Below, in pieces: positions 1 to 9,288 of a stretch of 64,000 nucleotides of DNA. The stretch comes from Actinomadura cremea. GTDB taxonomy: Bacteria > Actinomycetota > Actinomycetes > Streptosporangiales > Streptosporangiaceae. The notes under the pieces are model-generated. The model ran no database searches. It was not told where the DNA came from and saw nothing but the letters and a program-made list of their open reading frames with translations. How positions within the stretch are numbered: position 1 is the stretch's first letter; each line of letters starts with the position of its first letter. The position numbers and the translations under genes were made by a program. The stretch covers positions 62,001 to 126,000 of the forward strand of contig NZ_BMRF01000015.1 in NCBI RefSeq assembly GCF_014648495.1, in the 5' to 3' direction.

Positions 1-290
1 GGGCTGTGTTGACCTTGGGGCCCAGTTCTTGGGCGACGTCCCAACCGCCGACCGCTCCGCCCTCCACCTGGAGTGCCGTCAGGGAGTACTGGAGTTCTTC
101 CAAGTCCTTGCGCATGGCCGCGGCGACCTGGAGGAGTTGCCTGCGGCGGACCTCGACGTCGGGGGCGCCGCCGGAACGTCCGGGCTCGGGCAGTCGCCAG
201 GTGCTCGGGTCGGTCGGGTCGAGTTGCGGCCCTTGCGGGAGCACGCCGTCCAAGAGGCCGGTGGGGTCCTTCGGGTCCGGTGGCGCCATC
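1..290 (-). CDS. ESX-associated protein, N-terminal part, cut by window edge
   Basis: An open frame starts at the ATG at 288-290 and runs off the left edge without a stop, so about 96 N-terminal residues are visible. The first 45 residues are proline-rich (starting MAPPDPKDPTG). A helical stretch follows, including QVAAAMRKDLEELQYSLTAL, and then a G-G-W-D turn. This looks like the helix-turn-helix pattern of WXG100/ESAT-6-like proteins, although the turn is not a strict W-x-G. It starts about 25 nt after the downstream WXG100 gene on the same strand, so it is probably in the same transcript. The role is unknown; a secreted substrate or substrate partner of the neighbouring ESX system is the simplest inference. 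Confidence 0.6.
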
Positions 291-315
291 GTTGTCTTCC
301 CCCGGTATGCGGTGG

Positions 316-609
316 TCAGCCGGCCCACATGGCGGTGTTGGTGCGCTCGGCGCCGAGGTGGATGTCGTGGGAGTCCCCGATGGCGCGGCTCATGCCGTTG
401 ACGGCGGTGGCCATGCGCTGGGCGGCCTGCTTCCACTCTCGGGACTTCTGCTCGTAGGCGGCGCGGGCGTCGCCGTCCCATTCGGCCAGGTTGGCTCGGA
501 CCTGGGCGTCCAGGGCGTCGAGGGTGGCCTGGTAGCTCTTGAGAGCGTTCTGGAAGTTCTGCTGGGCATTCTGCATGCCGCCGAAGTTGACGTAGGTGTA
601 GTCGCTCAT
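316..609 (-). CDS. WXG100-family secreted protein (EsxA/ESAT-6-like)
   Basis: A 97-aa protein of the usual WXG100 size, with the W-D-G turn at residues 44-46 between two predicted helices. Proteins of this family form helical-hairpin dimers and are exported unfolded-tail-first by type VII machinery. The C-terminal tail (ending NTAMWAG) has no clear YxxxD/E export motif, so it is probably the partner without the signal; the other WXG100 protein has the motif. The ATG at 607-609 follows a GGGAGCG ribosome-binding site. It lies 9 nt after the other WXG100 gene, so the two are almost certainly co-transcribed and form a heterodimer. Confidence 0.9.
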   Translation of the reverse strand: MSDYTYVNFGGMQNAQQNFQNALKSYQATLDALDAQVRANLAEWDGDARAAYEQKSREWKQAAQRMATAVNGMSRAIGDSHDIHLGAERTNTAMWAG

Positions 610-618
610 GACGCTCCC

Positions 619-930
619 TCAGCCGTTGACGAGGCCCTTGAGGCCGTTGACACGGGTGGTCTTCTCCTGCTCGGCGCTCTCGTACTTGACGCGGGTGTCC
701 ACGAGCTTTTCGTGAATAATGTTCAGGTCCTTCATGACCTTGCTGAACTCGGTCTCGAACATGGCGTAGACCTGCGTGAACGCGGCGGAGGACTCGCCCT
801 TCCATGAACCTTGCAGTTCGCCATGGTGCGAGTTCAACTGGCCCTTGATCTGACTGATCTGGCCGTGGGCGTCCTGCACCTTGCCTGCCGCCTGCTGCAT
901 CTGTTGCCGATTGACCGATGACTGCGACAT
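619..930 (-). CDS. WXG100-family secreted protein (EsxB/CFP-10-like)
   Basis: A 103-aa WXG100 protein with W-K-G at residues 43-45. A C-terminal YxxxE motif (Y83, E87) is the export signal that, in characterised ESX systems, binds the last ATPase domain of EccC. It is therefore likely the signal-bearing half of the heterodimer with the protein encoded immediately downstream. A 183-nt gap separates it from the end of eccB on the same strand. That gap is long enough for a separate promoter, which would allow substrates to be made in excess over the channel. I could not pick that promoter with confidence. Confidence 0.92.
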   Translation of the reverse strand: MSQSSVNRQQMQQAAGKVQDAHGQISQIKGQLNSHHGELQGSWKGESSAAFTQVYAMFETEFSKVMKDLNIIHEKLVDTRVKYESAEQEKTTRVNGLKGLVNG

Positions 931-1112
931 CTCAGTTCCCCTCGTCCGTCGGTTGCTGCGGTAGCACGACGTGCAGGTCTAACCCCTGTTCGACCGCGTG
1001 ACGACACACCCCGTGACTATCAGCAAGCTTGATCGTAGAGAGGTCGGCGTTCTCGCGTCCATGACTTTGCGCGCGAGGGCCGGCTGTGATCGATGTGTTA
1101 CCTGCACGTTCA

Positions 1113-2489
1113 TCAGGGGCTTGTCGCCACTGGCGAGTCATTGGCCGGAACCGGCCTCCTGGCTGCGGCCGCCGTGAGGGTCGGGCCCTCTTCGAAGAGG
1201 GCTAGAAGGTTCGTCGGGACGGGCACCGCTTGGTTCGTGGCGTAGCCGAGTTTGCTGATGTCGTCCGAGGTCGAGATCGGGTAGCGGGTGCCCTGGTCTG
1301 TGATGAGAGAGAAGGATTCGGGCGGCTGGCCGGTGGCCGGAAGGGTGCCGACGAAGGTGCCACCGCCCGGGATGACGACCTGGTCCAGGCCCGCGGCGGT
1401 CGGAATCGTTGCCGGGAGGGTGCCGCCAATGGTGAATCGCGCACCGCTGGAAAGTCTGTCCGTGTCGCGATAAACGGTGCAGAGCGGCTGCCGGGAGTCG
1501 TAACCCGCTATGCCGGGTGGCGATTCTGGCAGGTCACGGCTGTAGAGGTTCGTCTTGGACGGTCTGGACGCGGCGGCGGCCGGGCTGATGTCGCGGGGTG
1601 GAGCCGCACCGGGAACGTCCAGGAGGAGACGTGCTTGGGTGGCCGAGATGTTCGATAATCCGTCGGAAAGTTGGACGTACCAGCGTTCCGGGGTGCCCGC
1701 GATGGCCTGAACGTGGAAGACCTGGCCCGCGTGGATCGGGGCACCGTCCGGGCCAGGGACGTTCGCGCCTCGTTCGGGGATGGTCGGAGCCACGAAATCC
1801 GGACCTTGAGGAAGTCCGTTCAGCCAATGCGGATCCACGGGGACGGGAGCTTGGGGGCTGAGGACTCGCGCCGCTCTCGATGAAATCTTCATCCTGGTGT
1901 TGTGCCAGATTAGCCACGACTGCGAATCGCTGCCCACCAGGAGGCCTCGGTCCTCGGCCAGTGGTGTGCCTCCCACGTCCCGGCCGCCGATCAGGGAGAC
2001 GGTGGCGTCCTCTCCGGTACGGCGGACGCAGAGAGACCACGGTGCGTGCGCAAGATCGTTGGGGTCGGGGAGGGATTCGAGGGCGGCCGGTATACCGGTG
2101 AGGGGACCTCGGGCGTACTTCTTCAGGGACTTGGCGGAGACGAGTTTGCGCTGGATGTCGGGCGTCGTCATGGCGAGGCGGGCCGAGGCGTAGTTGAGGA
2201 ACGGAACGAGTTCCCGGGTTTCGGCACTGTACGCGTAGGTGGCGCCGGTCTCCTTCTCGATGACGATCGTGCCGGGACGTTCCAGGTTCCGGGCACCGCC
2301 CTTGAAGATGAGGCCCGCGATACCGAAGCCGGCGGCGATCAGGACGACGACCATGACGCCGAAGAGCGTGCCGACGCCCGTGCGCCGGAGCGGCGAATCG
2401 GCGGCGCTGGGGCTGCCCTGCAGAAGGGCCAGCGCGATGCGCTGGGTCGTCAGACGGTGGGCTTGGTAGAGGTCCTTGCGAGTCTGCAT
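1113..2489 (-). CDS. eccB: Type VII secretion protein EccB
   Basis: A 458-aa membrane-anchored core subunit of the ESX translocon. A short cytosolic N-terminus (MQTRKDLYQAHR) is typical of EccB. One transmembrane helix spans residues about 38-62, and a large external domain carries two cysteines (C154, C337) matching the disulphide pair conserved in EccB. I place the start at 2489, where eccD's TGA overlaps eccB's ATG by one base (TGATG), implying translational coupling. Longer readings into eccD are the same frame without EccB character. The alanine/proline-rich C-terminus (last ~25 residues) is low in complexity. Confidence 0.93.
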   Translation of the reverse strand: MQTRKDLYQAHRLTTQRIALALLQGSPSAADSPLRRTGVGTLFGVMVVVLIAAGFGIAGLIFKGGARNLERPGTIVIEKETGATYAYSAETRELVPFLNYASARLAMTTPDIQRKLVSAKSLKKYARGPLTGIPAALESLPDPNDLAHAPWSLCVRRTGEDATVSLIGGRDVGGTPLAEDRGLLVGSDSQSWLIWHNTRMKISSRAARVLSPQAPVPVDPHWLNGLPQGPDFVAPTIPERGANVPGPDGAPIHAGQVFHVQAIAGTPERWYVQLSDGLSNISATQARLLLDVPGAAPPRDISPAAAASRPSKTNLYSRDLPESPPGIAGYDSRQPLCTVYRDTDRLSSGARFTIGGTLPATIPTAAGLDQVVIPGGGTFVGTLPATGQPPESFSLITDQGTRYPISTSDDISKLGYATNQAVPVPTNLLALFEEGPTLTAAAARRPVPANDSPVATSP

Positions 2490-3874
2490 CAGCCCGCCAG
2501 CCCGCGCAGCCACGTGTACAGGTTCAGCAGGCCCATGGCGAGCGGGAGCAGGCTGACGATGAGCATGATGTCGACGATGTCCCCGGCGCGTCCCCAGAAG
2601 GGAGACGGCTTGTGGACGGGGAGCCGGAGCGCCATCACGGTCATCGTCATCGCGGCGAGTGCGATGGGAAGGAGCACCGTGATCAGGGTCGTGGCAGGGG
2701 ACCCGGTCTGACCGAGCGCGAGAACGGCGAGGCCGGTCAGGCCGGAGCCGATCATCCAGAGACGCTGGGACCGGCCAAGGAAGACGCGGGCGCGCAGGAG
2801 GAGGACCAGGGAGAGGCAGAGCGCCATGGCGAAGGGAGGCCATCCGTCCGCGGTGAGGAGGGTGAGGTGGGCGCCCAGACCGGTGAGGGCCACGGCGGCC
2901 ACGAGGCCCGTGGCGAAACGGTCGGCTTCCTGGGTCCGGTGCAGGAGGGTCGGGCCGTCGAACGTCTGGGCACTGCGGAGTTCTTCGGCGTTCTCCGGGA
3001 CGGGCGGCAGCGGCAGGCGCGCCAAGCGGAACGCGAGAGACGGAATGAGAGCGGTCAGCGCGACACAGAGGGACGCGGTGAACGCGGCCGTTCCCTCGGG
3101 TGGCAGACCGAAACCCTCGGTCACGGTGGTGGCGATCAGGCCGAGGAGACCGGTTAGCGCGATGCCGAGGAAGGTCGGCAGGCCCTCCAGAACGGTGAAC
3201 GCGGCGATGGCCGCGGCCAGTGTCACCGCCCCGGAGGCGGCCAGGAGGTGCAGGGCTCCGAGTTCCTGGAGCGCCACGGGACGGGCGGGGGCGAGGAGGC
3301 CGCCGAGGAAGGCGTACGGGAGGGCGCTGTAGCCGAGAACGGCGCCGGCACCGGCATCGCCGAGGGCTCGGGATAGGACGGCTCCGGCGAGCAGGAGGAG
3401 CACGGCCATGCAGCCGGATGCCGCCGCGAGAAGATGCCAGGGCGGTCCGGTGAGGGCGATGGCCGCCGCGCCGACGAGGAGGGTCGCGGCGGTGACGAGA
3501 AGGCCGCAGCGGCGGGTCGTTTCCGGGCGCCAGCGGTCGGGACGGTCGTTGACGCCGGTCGCGACGACGTCCGCGACGTCGTCGAAGACGACCTCCGGGA
3601 GTTGGGCGAGTTCGGGCCGGAAGTAGAGGATCTCGCCGTCACGGATGCCGAGGGACGTGAGGGACTGCGACTCGTCGAAGGGCGGCTCGTCCAGGCGTTG
3701 CAGGATCCAGCCGGAGTGGACGAGCCCGTCGTCGGCGAGGTCGGGGCCCGCGACCTGCAGCAATGTGGGAAGCATGTGGGAAAGCGGAATGCCGGCCGGC
3801 AGGGAAAGGTCCAGTCGGCGATGTGGCGCGACAATGACCACGCGGCATAGGTCGGCCCCCGTTGTAGCGTTCAT
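2489..3874 (-). CDS. eccD: Type VII secretion integral membrane protein EccD
   Basis: A 461-aa protein with a cytosolic ubiquitin-like (YukD-type) domain in the first ~110 residues, followed by about eleven hydrophobic segments up to the C-terminus. This is the architecture of EccD, which forms the bulk of the ESX membrane pore. The ATG at 3872-3874 follows GGAGCCAG. The 3' end overlaps eccB by one base. The gene is divergent from eccC, with about 140 nt between the two starts for promoters. No eccE is found downstream or anywhere else in the locus. Confidence 0.93.
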   Translation of the reverse strand: MNATTGADLCRVVIVAPHRRLDLSLPAGIPLSHMLPTLLQVAGPDLADDGLVHSGWILQRLDEPPFDESQSLTSLGIRDGEILYFRPELAQLPEVVFDDVADVVATGVNDRPDRWRPETTRRCGLLVTAATLLVGAAAIALTGPPWHLLAAASGCMAVLLLLAGAVLSRALGDAGAGAVLGYSALPYAFLGGLLAPARPVALQELGALHLLAASGAVTLAAAIAAFTVLEGLPTFLGIALTGLLGLIATTVTEGFGLPPEGTAAFTASLCVALTALIPSLAFRLARLPLPPVPENAEELRSAQTFDGPTLLHRTQEADRFATGLVAAVALTGLGAHLTLLTADGWPPFAMALCLSLVLLLRARVFLGRSQRLWMIGSGLTGLAVLALGQTGSPATTLITVLLPIALAAMTMTVMALRLPVHKPSPFWGRAGDIVDIMLIVSLLPLAMGLLNLYTWLRGLAG

Positions 3875-4014
3875 CTGGCTCCGTCCTTCGACCGCACATT
3901 CACTACCAGTCAGGCCGCTTTTCCGCCACCTGGGTGATCACGGTCGTCGAACGCGGGTCCCACTAGGATGACGCGGCATTGACTGGCGGTCAGGGCAGTG
4001 GAAGGGACCCGTCT

Positions 4015-7000
4015 GTGGGCATCGTGCACGTGCGGCGTCCGGAAAGGCGGCCGCCTCCGCGGCTGCCGGAGGGCGAGATCATGTTGGAGTCTCCGCCGGA
4101 GATTCCGGAGACCGTCAACCCGGGATTCGCGAATGCCCTGATGTATCTGCCGATGGCGGCGAGCGGAGCCGCCATGGGGTTGATGTTCATCGGCGGCAGC
4201 GGGGGCGGGAACCCGATCATGTGGGTGGCGTCCGGACTGTTCGTGCTGTCAATGGTGGGGATGGCGTTCGGGCAGTTGGGGCAGGGGGCGGGCGAGCGGA
4301 AGCAGCGGCTGAACGGGGCCCGTCGGGATTACTACCGTTACCTGGATCAGGTTCGGTACCGTGTGCGGAAGGCGGCCAAGGAACAGCGCGAGGCGCTGGA
4401 ATGGAGCGGCCCGAGCCCGCGGACGCTCTGGTCGCTCGCGATGAGCCGCCGGTTGTGGGAGCGTCGCCCTGCGGACGAGGACTTCGGGCAGGTGCGGGTC
4501 GGGCGGGGGCGGCAGCGGCTCGCGCTGGACCTGCTCACGCCGGAGACGCGGCCGATCGAGGATCTCGAACCGATGTGCGCGGGCGCGCTGCGGCGGTTCC
4601 TGCGGGCCCACTCGACCGTCCCGGACCTGCCTGTGGCGGTGTCGCTGCCCGCGTTCGCTCGGATCGTCGTGACCGGGGACCCGGACGCGGGACGAGCCTT
4701 GGTGCGGGCGATGGTCGCCCAACTCGTCACGTTTCACTCGCCGGACGACGTCCGGCTGACGGTGTGCGCTTCGACCGAGCGGATGGCGCGGTGGCACTGG
4801 GCCAAGTGGCTGCCCCACTGCCTGCATCCCGACGCGCACGACGCGGTGGGCCAGGTGCGCCTGGCCGGGCCCGCGCTGGCGGCGCTCGAACCGCTGCTCG
4901 GGGTGGAAGACCGCCCGCGCTTCTCCCCCGGCGTCGATCCGCAGGATCTCCCGCTGCACGTGGTCGTTGTCGACGGCGGGACGGTCGATGACGCGCAGGT
5001 CGCCGCGGACGGGATCAAGGGCGTGTGCGTCATCGACCTGGACGGCTCGGTGGCGGCGACACCGGACGCGACGATGCTCCGGCTGCACGTGACGGACGGC
5101 GGCCTGGAACTGCTCGAACGCGATCACGCGGGGAAGGACGTGTCGATTCCGCTCGGCACGCCCGACCGGTTGACGTCCGTCCAGGCGGAAGGCCTCGCGT
5201 TGCGGCTCGCTCCCCTGCGCGCGGGTGTGGCGGACGAGCCCGCGCGGAACGCGCTGGCGGTGGATCTCACTCTGACGTCACTGCTCGGCCTGCAGAGTCC
5301 TGACGACATCGACCCGTGCTCTACATGGCAGCCCAGGGCACCGCGGAACCGGCTCAGGGTGCCGATCGGGGTCGACTCGGACGGCCGCCCGGTGGAACTG
5401 GACATCAAGGAGTCGGCTCAGGGCGGCATGGGCCCGCACGGGCTCCTCATCGGCGCGACCGGGTCCGGTAAGTCGGAGTTGTTGCGCACGCTTGTTCTGG
5501 CGTTGGCGGCCACCCATTCCTCGGAGACCCTCAACTTCGTGCTGGTCGACTTCAAGGGCGGCGCGACCTTCCTGGGCTTGGAGCGGCTCCGACACGTGTC
5601 GGCGATCATCACCAACCTGGAGGAGGAACTGCCGCTGGTCGATCGGATGTACGACGCGCTGCACGGCGAGATGGTGCGCCGTCAGGAGCTGCTGCGCTCC
5701 GCGGGCAACTACTCGTCCCTCCGGGACTACGAGCGCGCGCGGGAGCAGGGCGCCGACCTAAGGCCCCTCCCCACGTTGTTCGTGGTGCTGGACGAGTTCT
5801 CCGAGCTGCTCGCCGCCAAACCGGAGTTCGCCGAACTCTTCGTGATGATCGGGCGGCTCGGCCGTTCGCTGGGGGTGCATCTGCTGCTGGCTTCCCAGCG
5901 CCTCGAAGAGGGCAAGCTGCGGGGTCTGGACTCGCACCTGTCGTACCGGATCGGGCTTCGGACGTTCTCCGCGATGGAGTCGCGCACCGTTCTGGGTGTT
6001 CCGGACGCGTACGAGCTGCCGTCCCAGCCGGGGAACGGTTTCCTCAAGGTCGATGTGAACGACATGGCGCGGTTCAAGGCGGCGTACGTGTCCGGGCCGA
6101 TCGTGGAGGAGGCACGGAGCGGAGGGCGGGAGAACGGACGAAGCGTCCCGCGGCAGATCTTTCCGTACACGACCGTGTTCGTTCCACCACCGGAACCAGA
6201 CGAGCAGGCCCCCGAGGAGTCTGCCGGCGAGCCGGAGACGGGCGAGTCGCTGTTCACCGCCGTCATCGACCGGCTCGCGGGGCACGGCCCGGCCGCACAC
6301 CGAATCTGGCTGCCTCCCCTGGACGTTCCGCCGACCATGGACGAGTTGCTGCCCCCGCTCTCGACGGTCCCCGGGCTGGGCCTGACAGCGGCGGGTTGGG
6401 ACGGCCGGGGACGTCTGGCGGCCGTCGTCGGGATCGCCGACCGGCCGTTCGAGCAGCGCCGCGACCCGTTCTGGGTGGACCTGTCGGCCGCCGCCGGGCA
6501 TGTCGGGATCGCCGGCGCCCCGCAGACGGGCAAGTCGACGCTGCTGCGCTCGCTGATCGTGTCGCTGGCGCTGCTGCACACCCCGGAGGAGGTGCAGTTC
6601 TACTGCCTGGACTTCGGCGGTGGGACGCTCACCGGGCTCGCCGGCCTGCCGCACGTGGGCGGGGTCGCGGGACGGCTGGACGCCGACCGGGTTCGGCGGA
6701 CCGTCGCGGAGGTGACCGCACTGCTGGAGCGACGCGAGTGCGAATTCGGTGAGCACGGCATCGACTCCGTCGCGGCGTACCGGCGGCTCCGGGCGTCGGG
6801 CGACGTCCCCGGCGACGGGTTCGGGGACGTCTTCCTCGTGGTGGACGGCTGGATGACGCTACGCCAGGAGTACGAGCGGCTCGAAGACGTCATCACAGAT
6901 CTGGCGGCGCGCGGGCTGGGGTTCGGGATTCACGTGGTGGCCACGGTCGGCAGGTGGTCCGAGTTCCGCATGGCCATCCGGGACACGTTCGGAACGCGCT

Positions 7001-7974
7001 TGGAACTGCGCCTCGGGGACACCTACGAATCGGAGATCGACCGGCGGCTGGCGGAGCAAGTCCCCGAGGGACGGCCGGGCCGTGGGTTGACCCGCGACGG
7101 CAAGCATTTCCTCGCCGCGTTGCCCCGCGGGGACGGCCATGGCACGGCAGACGACCTCGGAGACGGTGTCGCGAAGCTCGTGGAGGCGGTCGCCGGGGCC
7201 TGGGAGAGAGCGTCGGCTCCGGCGGTACGGCTGCTGCCGGACCGGTTGCCCTGGGCCGAGTTGGCGGACGTCCCGGCGGCGAAGTGGCGGATTCCGATCG
7301 GGATCGACGAGGACGCCTTGGCGCCCGTGCAACTCGACTTCAGGTCGGACCCGCACTTCGTGGTCGTCGGGGACGGCGAGTGCGGCAAGTCGAACCTGCT
7401 TCGGCTGATCGCCGAGCGCGTGGTGGCCGGGCATGCGCCCGAAGAAGCGAGGCTCGTCTTCATCGACTACCGGCGGTCGCTTCTGGACACGGCCGACACC
7501 CCGCACCGCGTCGGGTACGCGGCGTCGTCCGCCGCCGCCGCGGACCTGGTGGCGGACCTGGTCGACGCGCTCAACGACCGGCTCCCACCGCCGGACCTCA
7601 CGCCGGATCAGCTGAGGGAGCGAACGTGGTGGAAGGGTTCGGACATCTTCCTGTTCGTGGACGACTACGACCTTGTCGCCACGGCGGCGGGCAACCCTTT
7701 GCTGCAGTTGCTGGACCTGCTGCCGCAGGCGCGGGACATCGGCCTCCACCTCATCCTGTCCCGGAGCATGGGCGGCATGGGGCGGGCCCTGTACGACCCG
7801 GTCATCCAGCAACTGAAGGACTTGGCCGCACCCGCCCTGATCATGTCGGGCAGCAGGGAGGAGGGAGCGCTCTTCGGGGAGGTGCGCGCCGCGCCGCTGC
7901 CGCCCGGGCGGGGCACGCTCGTCGATCGGCGCGCGGGAGTCCGCTTGATCCAGGTGGCCGAGCAGGGCTCTTGA
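4015..7974 (+). CDS. eccC: Type VII secretion ATPase EccC (fused, three FtsK/SpoIIIE domains)
   Basis: A 1319-aa motor ATPase with two N-terminal transmembrane helices (roughly residues 42-90) and three FtsK-type domains. Domain 1 has P-loop GATGSGKS at about 480-487 and an intact Walker B (VVLDEF, ~590). Domain 2 has GAPQTGKS at about 834, but its Walker B reads VVDGW without the catalytic Glu. Domain 3 has GDGECGKS at about 1119 and Walker B FVDDYD. Degenerate second and third ATPases are known for EccC, including Thermomonospora curvata, where domain 3 binds the EsxB tail. I chose GTG at 4015: it follows GGAAGGGA and gives the canonical start GIVHVRRPERR. A TTG 36 nt upstream is less likely. 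Confidence 0.95.
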   Translation: MGIVHVRRPERRPPPRLPEGEIMLESPPEIPETVNPGFANALMYLPMAASGAAMGLMFIGGSGGGNPIMWVASGLFVLSMVGMAFGQLGQGAGERKQRLNGARRDYYRYLDQVRYRVRKAAKEQREALEWSGPSPRTLWSLAMSRRLWERRPADEDFGQVRVGRGRQRLALDLLTPETRPIEDLEPMCAGALRRFLRAHSTVPDLPVAVSLPAFARIVVTGDPDAGRALVRAMVAQLVTFHSPDDVRLTVCASTERMARWHWAKWLPHCLHPDAHDAVGQVRLAGPALAALEPLLGVEDRPRFSPGVDPQDLPLHVVVVDGGTVDDAQVAADGIKGVCVIDLDGSVAATPDATMLRLHVTDGGLELLERDHAGKDVSIPLGTPDRLTSVQAEGLALRLAPLRAGVADEPARNALAVDLTLTSLLGLQSPDDIDPCSTWQPRAPRNRLRVPIGVDSDGRPVELDIKESAQGGMGPHGLLIGATGSGKSELLRTLVLALAATHSSETLNFVLVDFKGGATFLGLERLRHVSAIITNLEEELPLVDRMYDALHGEMVRRQELLRSAGNYSSLRDYERAREQGADLRPLPTLFVVLDEFSELLAAKPEFAELFVMIGRLGRSLGVHLLLASQRLEEGKLRGLDSHLSYRIGLRTFSAMESRTVLGVPDAYELPSQPGNGFLKVDVNDMARFKAAYVSGPIVEEARSGGRENGRSVPRQIFPYTTVFVPPPEPDEQAPEESAGEPETGESLFTAVIDRLAGHGPAAHRIWLPPLDVPPTMDELLPPLSTVPGLGLTAAGWDGRGRLAAVVGIADRPFEQRRDPFWVDLSAAAGHVGIAGAPQTGKSTLLRSLIVSLALLHTPEEVQFYCLDFGGGTLTGLAGLPHVGGVAGRLDADRVRRTVAEVTALLERRECEFGEHGIDSVAAYRRLRASGDVPGDGFGDVFLVVDGWMTLRQEYERLEDVITDLAARGLGFGIHVVATVGRWSEFRMAIRDTFGTRLELRLGDTYESEIDRRLAEQVPEGRPGRGLTRDGKHFLAALPRGDGHGTADDLGDGVAKLVEAVAGAWERASAPAVRLLPDRLPWAELADVPAAKWRIPIGIDEDALAPVQLDFRSDPHFVVVGDGECGKSNLLRLIAERVVAGHAPEEARLVFIDYRRSLLDTADTPHRVGYAASSAAAADLVADLVDALNDRLPPPDLTPDQLRERTWWKGSDIFLFVDDYDLVATAAGNPLLQLLDLLPQARDIGLHLILSRSMGGMGRALYDPVIQQLKDLAAPALIMSGSREEGALFGEVRAAPLPPGRGTLVDRRAGVRLIQVAEQGS

Positions 7975-7977
7975 GGG

Positions 7978-9198
7978 TCAACCGAGAGTGCCGGCGACGA
8001 CCGGCTCGTCCTCGTCCTGCCGTGCGGTGAGGTCCACCTTCCCCGGACTCCAGCCGCGCCGACGTCCCAGAGGGACCACGACTCCGCCCAGCACGGTCAG
8101 GGCCGCGAGCGCGGCTGTGCCCGCCGCCATGCCGATGGCGGTGTTCCGCGTCCGCTCGTCGGTGGGCGCCGGCTCGGCGAATTCGGCCGATCGAGAGGTG
8201 CTGGAGGATGTCGCCGTTCCGCCTGGCAAAACCGCCGTCACCGCTTGGACCGGGTTGACCATCCCCCGGCCCGTTCCGGCGCCGACGTTCCCATCGGCCG
8301 TATCGAGGATCCGGCGGACGACCTGATCCTGGCGGAGCTCCGGATGCCGTGCACGGACGAGCGCCGCCGTGCCGGAGACGTACGCCGCCGCGTAGCTCGT
8401 TCCCCGCGCCTGAGGATTGTGGCCGCCGCCCGGCCACGGGATCACGATGTCCTCGCCGGGCGCGGCGACGTCCACGCGAGTCCGCAGGCCGGACGACTGC
8501 ACGCGCCGTCCGTCCTCGCCGAGCGATGCCACCGAGATGACGCCCGGGTGCGCGGCCGGATACGCGGGAGCATCCTCCTGTGTCGTGTTGCCCGCCGCCG
8601 CGACGACGACCGCGTCCCGCCGCTGCGCGTACCGGACGGCCTCCCGCAGTTCTGTGGAGTCGGCTGCCGCGATGGAGACGTTGACGACGTCGGCGCCCGA
8701 GTCCACGGCCTTGCGGATGGCACCGGGCAGGCGATCACCGCCCGTTTCGTCGTGCTCGGCGTTCTGCTGCTTGACGATCACGAGTTCGGCTTCGGGCGCG
8801 ACGCCGCTGAGCGGTACGCCCGACGCGCGGAGGTCGCGTCCGGCGATGAGGGCCGCGACGCCCGTGCCGTGCCCCGCGCAGTCCTGTCTCCCCGTGCCGG
8901 TGAGGTCGGCGAAGGCGGCGATGCGTCCGGCCAGCATCGGGTGGCCGGTGTCCGCGCCGCTGTCGATGACGGCGATGGTCACGCCGGCGCCTCGGGTGAG
9001 CGGCCAGACCCGTTGGAACGCGAGCCGCTGCTGCGCCCATGGCTCGGGGATCGTGCCCTGGTGGCCGCGCGGAAGGTCGCACGAGGCGTTCCCACCGGCG
9101 CGGGAAGGCTCCGGAGCCGCTGCTGCGGGAGCGGACGGGATCATCGGCCAGATCGTCGCCGTCAGCGCACCCGCCGCGACGAGCCTGATCGCGCGCAT
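7978..9198 (-). CDS. mycP: Mycosin, type VII secretion-associated subtilisin-like serine protease
   Basis: A 406-aa membrane-anchored S8 protease. A signal peptide (1-28, ending PAAAA) is followed by the catalytic triad: D79 in VIDSGADTGHP, H110 in GHGTGVAALIAG, S268 in GTSYAAAYVSGTAAL. The oxyanion Asn is in AAGNT (~204). A C-terminal membrane helix spans about 353-376 with a short basic cytosolic tail. This is the full mycosin layout; MycP processes ESX substrates and stabilises the translocon. The ATG at 9196-9198 follows GGGGAGGGCG; a GTG/ATG further upstream would add 20 charged residues before the signal peptide. It converges on eccC with a 3-nt gap. Confidence 0.94.
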   Translation of the reverse strand: MRAIRLVAAGALTATIWPMIPSAPAAAAPEPSRAGGNASCDLPRGHQGTIPEPWAQQRLAFQRVWPLTRGAGVTIAVIDSGADTGHPMLAGRIAAFADLTGTGRQDCAGHGTGVAALIAGRDLRASGVPLSGVAPEAELVIVKQQNAEHDETGGDRLPGAIRKAVDSGADVVNVSIAAADSTELREAVRYAQRRDAVVVAAAGNTTQEDAPAYPAAHPGVISVASLGEDGRRVQSSGLRTRVDVAAPGEDIVIPWPGGGHNPQARGTSYAAAYVSGTAALVRARHPELRQDQVVRRILDTADGNVGAGTGRGMVNPVQAVTAVLPGGTATSSSTSRSAEFAEPAPTDERTRNTAIGMAAGTAALAALTVLGGVVVPLGRRRGWSPGKVDLTARQDEDEPVVAGTLG

Positions 9199-9288
9199 CG
9201 CCCTCCCCGATCTTCGTGACCCGCGGGACGACTGTAGGGGGTCTTCGGCGGCCGTCACCGGTCGCCCGCGCGTTGTGGCGGGAAGTGG

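Noticed and set aside
932-1112. Small frame between eccB and the first WXG100 gene
   Set aside because: No ribosome-binding site and no similarity to ESX proteins; more likely a promoter region.
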